Part shown: positions 1 to 6,162 of the stretch, in pieces
Numbering within the stretch: the first letter of the stretch is position 1
Layout: each line of letters begins with the position of its first letter
From: Clostridiaceae bacterium
Lineage (GTDB): Bacteria > Bacillota > Clostridia > Saccharofermentanales > DTU023
NCBI GenBank assembly: GCA_012841255.1
Contig: DUUZ01000137.1
Location: forward strand, 1 to 6,309
Length of the DNA: 6,309 bases
Direction of reading: 5' to 3'
Notes under the pieces: generated by a model
Told to the model about the DNA's origin: nothing
The model's input: the letters and a program-made list of their open reading frames with translations, nothing else
The model's database searches: none
Position numbers and translations under genes: made by a program

Positions 1-851
1 AACTTGACAGCACCCGGATCACGGTTCCCGACGTCACCCGGCCGGGTCTTCAGCTGGCTGGTCACTTCAAGCACTTTGGCCCTGACCGCATGCAGCTGGT
101 GGGCAATATGGAGATGGCGTATCTGGACTCCCTGACTCCGGATGAAAAAAGAGCCAGCCTGGACCGGCTCTTTGCAACCGGCATTCCCTGCCTCATTCTC
201 TCCCGCAAACTCTTCCCCTTTTCGGAACTTTTGGAAAGTGCGGGCCATTACCAGATCCCCATTTTGAAAAGCGAGGATTCGACCGCCAGCATCTACAGTT
301 CCCTGGTCAAGTACCTGAACGTGGAACTGGCGCCCAAAAGCGATATGCATGGCGTCCTGGTCGAAGTCCTGGGCGAGGGCGTCCTGATCCTGGGCGAGTC
401 CGGGGTGGGGAAGTCGGAGACGGCCCTGGAACTGATCAAGCGGGGCCACCGCTTGATTGCTGACGACCTGGTGGAGGTCCGCAGGGTATCGGACACGACG
501 CTTCTGGGCCAGGCTCCCGAGAATATCCGCTACATGATGGAAATCCGGGGGCTGGGCCTTCTGGATATCAAGGAGCTCTACGGGGTCTCCTCGGTCAAGG
601 TCCTGGAAAATATCGACTTTGTCATCAACATGGAATTCTGGGATGAGAAGAAGGTCTACCGCAGAATCGGCATTGAAGACGAATTCACTGAGATTCTGGG
701 CGTTGAGATCCCCTCGGTGACCATCCCGGTCCGGCCGGGCCGGAACCTGGCCATCATCGTCGAGTTTGCCTCCATCAATTTCAGGAATAAGAAGATGGGC
801 CACGACGCCGTCAAGGAACTGAACGACCGCATTTACAATCTTCCGCGCTAA
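1..851 (+). CDS. hprK: HPr kinase/phosphorylase, 5'-truncated by the window edge
   Basis: Bifunctional cytoplasmic enzyme that phosphorylates HPr of the sugar phosphotransferase system on its regulatory serine and also removes that phosphate, so it controls carbon catabolite repression. The reading frame is open from the window start (first full codon at 3). Codons before the ATG at 90 encode a typical HprK N-terminal domain stretch (ITVPDVTRPGLQLAGHF), so the gene begins upstream and ATG 90 is internal. Counting from ATG 90, the kinase domain has His87 in MHGVLV, a P-loop GESGVGKS at 102-109 (bases 393-416), the DD pair at 125-126, the family signature EIRGLGLLDI at 151-160, and the C-terminal PVRPGRN and NFRNKKMG motifs at 213-237. 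The 282 visible codons lack only about 20-30 N-terminal residues relative to the roughly 310-residue family. It ends 13 nt before murB. Identification is secure. Confidence 0.97.
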   Translation, partial: LDSTRITVPDVTRPGLQLAGHFKHFGPDRMQLVGNMEMAYLDSLTPDEKRASLDRLFATGIPCLILSRKLFPFSELLESAGHYQIPILKSEDSTASIYSSLVKYLNVELAPKSDMHGVLVEVLGEGVLILGESGVGKSETALELIKRGHRLIADDLVEVRRVSDTTLLGQAPENIRYMMEIRGLGLLDIKELYGVSSVKVLENIDFVINMEFWDEKKVYRRIGIEDEFTEILGVEIPSVTIPVRPGRNLAIIVEFASINFRNKKMGHDAVKELNDRIYNLPR

Positions 852-864
852 AGAGGAGCTGCAA

Positions 865-1824
865 ATGGAAAAACAGATGGATTTCAAGCCGGAACAGGCA
901 GGACGCATCCTCGCAGAAATCGAGGGCCTGACCCTCCTTTATGATGCTCCCATGAGCCAACGGACCCAGTTCCGTGCCGGCGGACCGGCCGACCTCCTGG
1001 TCATGCCTCGGACCCTGGAAAGTCTTTATTCTGTGAAGGAGCGCTGCCTTGAGGAAGGCTGGCCGCTGACAGTTTTGGGCCGGGCTTCCAATGTCCTGGT
1101 GTCCGACCGGGGGATCCGGGGGATTACCCTTCTGCTCTCCCCCTCCCTTTCCTTTCTTGAACGGAAGGGGGAGACCCTGATCGCAGGGGCCGGTGTCCCT
1201 CTTTACAGGATTGCCGCCCTGGCCGCCCGCCATTCGCTCACAGGCTTTGAATTCGCCTCGGGGATCCCGGGTTCCGCAGGCGGGGCTGTCTTCATGAATG
1301 CCGGCGCCTTTGACGGGAATATGGCCGGCGTTGTGACCCGGACCCTTTATATCGGCGAGGACGGCCGCCGGGGTGAACTGCTGGGGGATGCCCACGATTT
1401 CGGCTACCGCCACAGCTACTATTCCGATCATCCCGGTGCCCTTATCGCCCAGGTGGATATCCGGCTTCAAGAGGATGACCCGCTTGCCATCTATGACCGG
1501 ATGGCGGATGTGGCCCGCCGCCGCTATCTTTCCCAGCCCCTGGCCTCACATTCGGCGGGGAGCGCCTTTCGCCGGCCGCCCGGTTATTTTGCCGGCAAGC
1601 TCATCTCCGATGCCGGTATGAAGGGCTACCGGAGGGGGCAGGCCGGGGTGTCCGCCAAGCATGCCGGATTCATTGTCAACCACGGGGGAGCCTCGGCCTC
1701 GGACATCCTCCAGATTTTCCTGGATGTCCGCCAGGCGGTGTTCGACAGGGATCAGGTGAGCTTACACCCGGAGGTCCGCCTGGTCGGGGACTGGGATGTC
1801 CGGCCCTTTGACCCGGAAGACTGA
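865..1824 (+). CDS. murB: UDP-N-acetylenolpyruvoylglucosamine reductase (MurB, type II)
   Basis: Cytoplasmic FAD enzyme that uses NADPH to reduce UDP-GlcNAc-enolpyruvate to UDP-MurNAc, the second committed step of peptidoglycan precursor synthesis. The 319-residue protein has the FAD-binding landmarks TQFRAGGPADLLV (34-46), LGRASNVLVSDRGIRG (71-86) and GFEFASGIPGSAGGAVFMNAG (127-147). It also has YRHS at 181-184 with the conserved active-site Arg182, SAGSAF at 230-235 with the proton-donor Ser233, KHAGFIVN at 265-272, and the C-terminal PEVRLVG with Glu303. The short insertion pattern around YRHS fits the Gram-positive type II form. GAGGAG at 853-858 lies 6 nt before the ATG and supports this start. 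One small oddity is ASN where many MurBs have GSN (residues 74-76). It sits 13 nt after hprK and 10 nt before rapZ, so it is probably co-transcribed. Confidence 0.97.
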   Translation: MEKQMDFKPEQAGRILAEIEGLTLLYDAPMSQRTQFRAGGPADLLVMPRTLESLYSVKERCLEEGWPLTVLGRASNVLVSDRGIRGITLLLSPSLSFLERKGETLIAGAGVPLYRIAALAARHSLTGFEFASGIPGSAGGAVFMNAGAFDGNMAGVVTRTLYIGEDGRRGELLGDAHDFGYRHSYYSDHPGALIAQVDIRLQEDDPLAIYDRMADVARRRYLSQPLASHSAGSAFRRPPGYFAGKLISDAGMKGYRRGQAGVSAKHAGFIVNHGGASASDILQIFLDVRQAVFDRDQVSLHPEVRLVGDWDVRPFDPED

Positions 1825-1829
1825 GGGGG
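1824..1829 (+). promoter_or_regulatory. Shine-Dalgarno site that sets the rapZ start
   Basis: AGGGGG, beginning on the last base of the murB stop codon, is 5 nt before ATG 1835. An in-frame ATG at 1796 inside murB would add 13 residues unlike the family N-terminus and has no comparable site, so ATG 1835 is the better start. Confidence 0.7.
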
Positions 1830-1834
1830 TTTTC

Positions 1835-2746
1835 ATGGATATTACGATCGTGACAGGCCTGTCCGGAAGCGGCAAGACCATGGCGGCCAAGATCCTGGAG
1901 GACATGGGCTATTTCTGCATTGATAACATGCCGCCCCAGCTGGTCGTCGATATGACCCGGGTCCTGTCGGAAAGCGAGACAGGGGACGGCAAGAGCCGGG
2001 TGGCCCTGGTCATGGACACCCGTAATCCCGGCTTCGTCCAGCACCTGTCGCCGGCTTTGGAAAAGCTGGGGGAGATGAATGTGCCGGTCCGGATTCTTTT
2101 CCTGGAGTCCAATGATGCGGCCCTGATCAGCCGCTACAAGCAGAGCCGCCGGGACCATCCCATGGCCCGCCACATGTCGTTGCCCGAAGCCATCAGCGCG
2201 GAGCGCAAGCTCCTGGTCCCGGTTAAGGCCCTGGCAACGGATGTGCTGGATACGAGCGATCTGCCGGCCGCCCGCATGCGGGAGCGCCTGCTCCAACTCT
2301 TCAGTCTGGCACCCGAGGAAGCGCCCATCACCATTTTTGTCCAGTCCTTCGGATTCAAATACGGGATCCCTACCGATTCGGATATCCTGCTGGACGTCCG
2401 TTTTGTTCCCAACCCTTTTTATTATGAGGAACTCCGCCCCCTGTCGGGCCTGGACGGTCCGGTCATCGATTTTCTCCGCCAGTTCCCTGAATTTTCGCAA
2501 TATCTGGCCCTTTACGAAGAGCTTTTTGCCTTCACCACCCCCTACTACATCCGCGAGGGCAAGCAGCGGCTGAATATTTCGGTCGGCTGCACCGGCGGAC
2601 GCCACCGGAGCGTCATGGCGGCCGAGCATCTGTCGGCCTATCTGAGGACCCTGGGCTACCGGGTCAACACCCTGCACCGGGACTTTCACCGGGACCGCCA
2701 GACCCGGCTGCTTGAGAAACTGGAAGAGGAATTTTCCGATTCATGA
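1835..2746 (+). CDS. rapZ: RapZ/YvcJ family nucleotide-binding protein
   Basis: P-loop ATP/GTP-binding protein. The enterobacterial homologue RapZ is an RNA-binding adapter that delivers the GlmZ small RNA to RNase E and senses glucosamine-6-phosphate. The Firmicutes homologue YvcJ hydrolyses nucleotides and influences competence, and its RNA role is not established. From ATG 1835 the protein is 303 residues, close to the family's roughly 290. It shows Walker A GLSGSGKT at 8-15, DMGYFCIDN at 23-31, a Walker B-like VMDTR at 59-63, and RILFLES at 86-92. The C-terminal domain has SFGFKYGIP (171-179), DVRFVPNP (187-194), RPLSGLD (201-207) and the hallmark GCTGGRHRSV (251-260). The His of the NPH motif in E. 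coli RapZ, thought to contact GlcN6P, is Phe195 here; other Gram-positive forms also vary at this site. The stop overlaps the whiA start. The family is certain, while the cellular role here is inferred. Confidence 0.95.
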   Translation: MDITIVTGLSGSGKTMAAKILEDMGYFCIDNMPPQLVVDMTRVLSESETGDGKSRVALVMDTRNPGFVQHLSPALEKLGEMNVPVRILFLESNDAALISRYKQSRRDHPMARHMSLPEAISAERKLLVPVKALATDVLDTSDLPAARMRERLLQLFSLAPEEAPITIFVQSFGFKYGIPTDSDILLDVRFVPNPFYYEELRPLSGLDGPVIDFLRQFPEFSQYLALYEELFAFTTPYYIREGKQRLNISVGCTGGRHRSVMAAEHLSAYLRTLGYRVNTLHRDFHRDRQTRLLEKLEEEFSDS

Positions 2747-3636
2747 CCTTCTCGTCCCGTATCCGCCAGGAACTGGCAGACCGCCACCGCTACCATGCGG
2801 GTGATGCGGAATGGGCCCTGGTGTCCTTTGCCTCCTTTGCAGCGGCGGTCGGCCGCGTCCGCGAGCATGACGGCGGCTTTACGGCCACGCTCCGGGTATC
2901 CGGCAGCCCCACGGTCAGCCTGCTTGAGACCGCAGCCCGGACCCTTTCATTCACCAGCCGGGGTAAGAGATCCGGCAAGCGGGATACCGCACTTTCTTTT
3001 TTTGTGCCGCTCTCGGGCCGGACCGCTCTCTTCTTTGATTTCGACGCCTGGTTCGAGGAGACCGGGGAAGCGGGTCTGGAACCTGTCCTGGCCTCTGTTT
3101 TCCTGGCCTGCGGAGTCATGGCGGATCCTTCGGCCGGCCGCTACCGGCTGACTTTTTCCCCTTCGGCGGGCGGTGCCATTCCGCTTTTTTCCCGCCTCTT
3201 CGAAAAGGCGGGTTTCAGCCCGGGGACGACCCGGCATCAGGGCAAGACCCACCTGCTCTTTACCAACGGCGAGGAGGTTTCCCGTTTCCTCCTCCTTTGC
3301 GGAGCCCATAATGCCTTGATGGAATTTGAGGAAAAAAGGGTGGAGCGGGAGCTTTTGGGGCAGGTCAACCGCCTGGTCAATTTCGACGAAGCCAACGCCG
3401 GCCGCCGGGCGGATTCCATTGCCCGCCAGCTTGAGGCCATCCGGATCATTGAGGATACAAGGGGGATTGATTCCCTGCCGCCGACCCTGGCCGAGGCTGC
3501 CTACGCCCGGCTGGAACACCGGGGGGCCTCCCTGGAGGAACTGGGCGAGGCCATGGAGCCGCCGGTCAGCAAGTCGGGCATGAGCCATCGTTTCAGCAGG
3601 ATCCGGGCCATCGCCCGTCTGGAGGAAGAAAAATGA
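2743..3636 (+). CDS. whiA: DNA-binding protein WhiA
   Basis: Sporulation and cell-division regulator family, with an N-terminal domain resembling degenerate LAGLIDADG homing endonucleases and a C-terminal helix-turn-helix domain. In Streptomyces it activates sporulation genes, and in Bacillus it affects division and chromosome segregation. The 297-residue protein begins MTFSSRIRQEL, matching the family's M-S-F-S-S opening and fixing the start. The endonuclease-like part includes FLACGVMADPS (120-130) and LLLCGAHNALMEFEEKRV (183-200). The linker reads VNRLVNFDEAN (208-218), and the helix-turn-helix region contains DSLPPTLAEAA (243-253), RLEH (256-259), ASLEELGE (262-269) and PPVSKSGMSHR (273-283). 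Two departures from commoner family sequence are Phe214 where NRLVNC is usual and no Cys-Cys pair near residue 20. The ATGA overlap with rapZ and the distant AGAGGA (2725-2730) suggest translational coupling. Confidence 0.93.
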   Translation: MTFSSRIRQELADRHRYHAGDAEWALVSFASFAAAVGRVREHDGGFTATLRVSGSPTVSLLETAARTLSFTSRGKRSGKRDTALSFFVPLSGRTALFFDFDAWFEETGEAGLEPVLASVFLACGVMADPSAGRYRLTFSPSAGGAIPLFSRLFEKAGFSPGTTRHQGKTHLLFTNGEEVSRFLLLCGAHNALMEFEEKRVERELLGQVNRLVNFDEANAGRRADSIARQLEAIRIIEDTRGIDSLPPTLAEAAYARLEHRGASLEELGEAMEPPVSKSGMSHRFSRIRAIARLEEEK

Positions 3637-3643
3637 TCTCCAA

Positions 3644-3652
3644 TGATATACT
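3644..3652 (+). promoter_or_regulatory. Candidate extended -10 promoter upstream of the membrane-protein gene
   Basis: TGATATACT in the whiA-3701 gap matches the extended -10 form TGnTATAAT with one mismatch. No good -35 is present at the normal distance (it would fall inside the end of whiA). A start near 3659 would place the inverted repeat at 3663-3681 at the very beginning of the transcript. This is a motif match only. Confidence 0.3.
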
Positions 3653-3662
3653 GTTCCCGTGT

Positions 3663-3681
3663 CTGTTTTGACTTAAAACAG
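3663..3681. repeat. Perfect 7-bp inverted repeat with 5-nt spacer (possible operator or leader hairpin)
   Basis: CTGTTTT-gactt-AAAACAG is a perfect dyad centred at 3672, 19 nt before ATG 3701 and just before the ribosome binding site (GAGGAAGGGG, 3687-3696). It stands out because the flanking genes are GC-rich. It could bind a dimeric regulator or form a weak hairpin in the leader RNA. The AT-rich stem without a following T run makes it a poor terminator. Function is inferred. Confidence 0.45.
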
Positions 3682-3700
3682 GAAATGAGGAAGGGGTTTT

Positions 3701-4429
3701 ATGGATTTTCTTGAAGGCTTTCTGGTCGGTCCCGTCTGGAGCGATACGGAATACCGGTCAAGGCGTCATCTGGGCGCTCACATCGTCCTGGCGGCGTTTA
3801 TGGCGGCGGTTTTTGTCCTGCTGCTTTTCAAGCCGGAGCTGCAGGGGCGTATTCTGCTTCTGCGCTGGCCCCGGCCCCTGGTTCTCCTTTTGGTGCTTTT
3901 ATTCATTTCGCCCCTGATCTCCATCTTTTACCGCCGGCTTCCCTATTATGTCCGGCCTCTTCTCCTGCCGCTTTACGCGGTGAAATACATCCTGCTCTTT
4001 TTTGTCCTGGTTCACTATTTTCTGCCTCTTCTGACCTTTGAAACGGAATCGATCCTGACCCTCCTTTATGCCCGCATGGACGACCATATCGGGATGGCCC
4101 TGGAGACCATCGCCGGTTCCGGCGGTATCCTGGCAACGGTGGCCGGCGTCCTGGCCGGCGGCCTCTGGGTGATCGGGGAAGGCCTGGCCTTTGCCGCCAT
4201 CCTGATCCTGGTTCCCCTCCTGGCCATTGCCTTGTGCAAGAGCCTGCAGTACGGCATTGACTGGGCGGCCCGGCTCCTGCTGGACCGGGCGGTGGAGTCC
4301 ATGGGCCTTTATCCGCTTGAGGAGGCACCGGCGAAAAAAAAGAAGCAGGGGGAGCGTCCGGGAACCCGTTTCAAAGCCGGGATCCGCAAGCTCACCGGCC
4401 GGACCGGGACAAAGGAAAATGGGGAATAG
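3701..4429 (+). CDS. Unrecognised multi-pass membrane protein with basic C-terminal tail
   Basis: I do not recognise the family. The 242-residue product starts at an ATG preceded by GAGGAAGGGG (3687-3696). Hydrophobic segments lie at about 25-43, 58-77, 86-112 and 142-179; the last is long enough to be two helices joined at Gly159-Glu160-Gly161. That gives four or five membrane spans. Short basic patches (RSRRH at 19-23, YRR at 77-79) separate the early spans. The region after about 180 is amphipathic and then soluble, with a Lys/Arg-rich tail (AKKKKQGERP from 211, RFKAGIRK at 223-230) that would favour a cytoplasmic C-terminus. Glu160 and the acidic MDDH (126-129) lie near or between spans. 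Codon use is GC-rich like its neighbours, so recent transfer is not suggested. It sits between whiA and the HtrA protease gene with AT-richer gaps on both sides, so it may be a separate unit. No enzymatic motif is visible. Confidence 0.85.
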   Translation: MDFLEGFLVGPVWSDTEYRSRRHLGAHIVLAAFMAAVFVLLLFKPELQGRILLLRWPRPLVLLLVLLFISPLISIFYRRLPYYVRPLLLPLYAVKYILLFFVLVHYFLPLLTFETESILTLLYARMDDHIGMALETIAGSGGILATVAGVLAGGLWVIGEGLAFAAILILVPLLAIALCKSLQYGIDWAARLLLDRAVESMGLYPLEEAPAKKKKQGERPGTRFKAGIRKLTGRTGTKENGE

Positions 4430-4471
4430 GAAACCGTTTGGCCTTCTTTTCTGATTCAGACGGGAAAATAG

Positions 4472-4477
4472 GATAAT
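4472..4477 (+). promoter_or_regulatory. Weak candidate -10 element upstream of the HtrA gene
   Basis: The 4430-4497 gap is AT-richer than its surroundings. GATAAT at 4472-4477 matches the -10 consensus at five of six positions, and an overlapping TAATAT (4474-4479) is a second option. At 17-nt spacing the -35 position reads TTCTGA (4449-4454), only a partial match. A start near 4484 would leave a leader of about 38 nt to ATG 4522. No terminator hairpin was seen in the gap. Confidence 0.3.
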
Positions 4478-4510
4478 ATTTAATTGGAGCGTTGAAGATG
4501 TCCGATTTTC

Positions 4511-4516
4511 AGGAGG
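4511..4516 (+). promoter_or_regulatory. Consensus Shine-Dalgarno favouring the ATG 4522 start of the HtrA gene
   Basis: A perfect AGGAGG lies 5 nt before ATG 4522 and only 2 nt before ATG 4519. A competing upstream start, ATG 4498, has the weaker GGAG (4486-4489) 8 nt before it. A TTG at 4492 is in frame but only 2 nt from that GGAG. Confidence 0.6.
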
Positions 4517-4521
4517 ACATG

Positions 4522-5742
4522 ATGGAAAGATACGAAAACCAAAATAAAAATAAAAAAGGCGGCCTGGCACTTGGCATTACCATTGTGACCATCGCGGTCG
4601 TCATCGCGGTCCTGGTTTTTGCCCTGATCGCCGGCAGCCTGATTCATCTTTATGCCAAGCGGGACAAGTTCCTGCGCGCTGCTCCCTCCGAGTCCAGACC
4701 GGGAGAAATGGTTACACTGCCTACCCAGGGGGAGGACCCCGATCCTCAGGGAAGCGGGGGGGATCCCGACTTTTCGATCGGCGATCTGACGCCTTCCGGC
4801 CCGCAGGGAAACAGCCTGTCCGTCCCCGAAATTGTGGAGAAGGTGAAACCGGCCGTGGTCGCCATCTACACCGATGTGGTCGTGTCGGATCTATACGGCG
4901 GCCTTCAGGAAAGCACGGTGTCCGGATCCGGCTTCATCATTACGGCCAGCGGTTACGTGGTCACCAATGCCCATGTCATTGAAAATGCCCGGTCCATCCA
5001 CGTCAATCTGGAGGACGGCCGGACCTATGAGACGACTCTGGTCGGGAGCGATGCCTATGCCGATATCGCTGTTTTGAAGATTGATGCCCAGGATCTGCCC
5101 TATGCGGAGCTGGGAGACTCGTCCCGCCTCAGGATCGGAGAGGCGGCCATCGCCATCGGGAATCCGACCGGCCGCCTGAGCGGTACCGTGACCTCGGGGA
5201 TCATATCGGCCCTGGACCGGGAACTGAGCGAGTCGCCCATCCCCCTGATCCAGACGGATGCCGCCCTGAATCCCGGCAATTCCGGAGGCGCCCTGATCAA
5301 CAGCTCGGGCCAGGTGATCGGCATCAACCAGCTGAAGATTATCTTCTCCGGCTCGGGGTCCGTGGAACAGATCCAGGGGATCAGTTTCGCCATCCCCATC
5401 AATGCCGCCAAACCCATTATTGAGGGCATTATCCAGACTGGCCGCTACATCTGGCCTATGATGGGTATTACCGTGTCCACGGTCGAGGAGAATCTGGCCC
5501 AGGCCCAGGGGATCCATTATCCCGGGGTGGCGGTGGTCTCGGTTGAACGGGGAGGCCCCGGGGATCAGGCCGGCCTGCTGGCAGGCGACGTGATCACCCG
5601 CTTTGACGGTCAGCCGGTGGCAACGACCCGGCAGCTGGCCGACAGGAAAAATGAGAAGAATCCCGGGGATGAGGTCACTTTAACCATTTACCGGGGATCG
5701 GAAGAGATGACGGTCAAGCTGATACTCGGGGGTTCTGCCTGA
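4522..5742 (+). CDS. Membrane-anchored HtrA/DegP-family serine protease with one PDZ domain
   Basis: Envelope quality-control protease that degrades misfolded or damaged exported proteins. From ATG 4522 the product is 406 residues: a short basic N-terminus (KNKK), one membrane anchor at about 14-42, a Pro/Asp/Gly/Ser-rich linker to about 100, a trypsin-like domain (about 100-300) and a PDZ domain (about 315-404). The catalytic triad is complete: His151 in VTNAHVI, Asp181 in ADIAVLKID, and Ser254 in LNPGNSGGALI. GSGFII (135-140) and AIGNPTGRLSGTVTSGIIS (211-229) are further family landmarks. The PDZ domain includes GVAVVSVERGGPGDQAGL and the GDVITRFDG turn. This is the layout of Gram-positive HtrA-like proteases (YkdA, YvtA, YyxA types), with the protease facing the outside; which paralogue cannot be told. 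If translation starts at ATG 4498, the protein gains 8 residues. It is followed after 22 nt by the OsmC-family gene. Confidence 0.95.
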   Translation: MERYENQNKNKKGGLALGITIVTIAVVIAVLVFALIAGSLIHLYAKRDKFLRAAPSESRPGEMVTLPTQGEDPDPQGSGGDPDFSIGDLTPSGPQGNSLSVPEIVEKVKPAVVAIYTDVVVSDLYGGLQESTVSGSGFIITASGYVVTNAHVIENARSIHVNLEDGRTYETTLVGSDAYADIAVLKIDAQDLPYAELGDSSRLRIGEAAIAIGNPTGRLSGTVTSGIISALDRELSESPIPLIQTDAALNPGNSGGALINSSGQVIGINQLKIIFSGSGSVEQIQGISFAIPINAAKPIIEGIIQTGRYIWPMMGITVSTVEENLAQAQGIHYPGVAVVSVERGGPGDQAGLLAGDVITRFDGQPVATTRQLADRKNEKNPGDEVTLTIYRGSEEMTVKLILGGSA

Positions 5743-5764
5743 GTTGCCATGAGGAGGTTTATCC

Positions 5765-6160
5765 ATGAGTGAGATCCGTGCAGTATTTGAATCCGGCTAC
5801 CGGGGTGTTGTTGAAGGACAGCGGGCCCGGCTGGTGATCGGTCCCGACGAGAATGAGTTCGGCCCCTACGACTTATTGCTGGGCGGCCTTGCCGGTTGTT
5901 TCTACGTCACGTTCTTGAGCATCACGGAGAAGATGCAGCTCCATTACGACGAGGTCGTCATGGATATTGAGGGCCACCACCGGGAGGAACCGCCGACCAT
6001 GCTGGCCCATGTCATCATCTCCATGGAGGTCAAGGGCGTCGACCCGGCCAAGGAGAAAATGTACAAGCGGGCGTCAGAGATTGCGGGGAAATACTGCTCG
6101 GTCTACCAGACCATCGGCCATGTGGCCGAGATGGAGACCCGCCTGACCCTGACTCCCTGA
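5765..6160 (+). CDS. OsmC/Ohr-superfamily protein with two redox cysteines (YhfA-like)
   Basis: Small cytoplasmic protein of the OsmC superfamily, whose studied members (Ohr, OsmC) are thiol peroxidases that reduce organic hydroperoxides with a pair of cysteines. The 131-residue protein has the helix motif GPYDLLLGGLAGCFYVTFLSI at 33-53 with the candidate peroxidatic Cys45, and GKYCSVYQTI at 108-117 with the candidate resolving Cys111. The KYCSV form around the second cysteine resembles the less-studied YhfA-type branch more than classical Ohr or OsmC, so peroxidase activity and substrate are not certain. AGGAGG at 5752-5757 lies 7 nt before the ATG and supports the start. It is 22 nt downstream of the HtrA protease gene with no terminator between, so co-transcription is likely. 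Length is normal for the family. Confidence 0.9.
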   Translation: MSEIRAVFESGYRGVVEGQRARLVIGPDENEFGPYDLLLGGLAGCFYVTFLSITEKMQLHYDEVVMDIEGHHREEPPTMLAHVIISMEVKGVDPAKEKMYKRASEIAGKYCSVYQTIGHVAEMETRLTLTP

Positions 6161-6162
6161 AT

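Noticed and set aside
4..9. Consensus -35 box TTGACA near the window start
   Set aside because: It lies inside the hprK coding frame, and the position 17 nt downstream reads CCCGAC, with no -10 element.
90..92. ATG 90 as the start of hprK
   Set aside because: The same frame is open upstream and encodes conserved HprK N-terminal residues, so the gene starts before the window.
1676..2689. Long open frame on the minus strand opposite murB and rapZ (also 811-1470, 2947-3588, 3899-4570 and 4891-5517)
   Set aside because: These sit antisense to confidently identified or well-supported genes, show no recognisable motifs, and are expected by-products of GC-rich codon use.
3668..3673. TTGACT as a -35 box for the membrane-protein gene
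   Set aside because: At normal spacing the -10 position falls in the purine-rich ribosome binding site, with nothing like TATAAT.
3663..3681. The inverted repeat as a Rho-independent terminator for the whiA operon
   Set aside because: The stem is only 7 bp and AT-rich, and a purine-rich ribosome binding site rather than a T run follows it.
4138..4162. Repeated GGCCGGCG-type units inside the membrane-protein gene
   Set aside because: Short GC-rich repetition encoding an Ala/Gly/Val/Leu membrane segment; no longer repeat unit or dyad of note.
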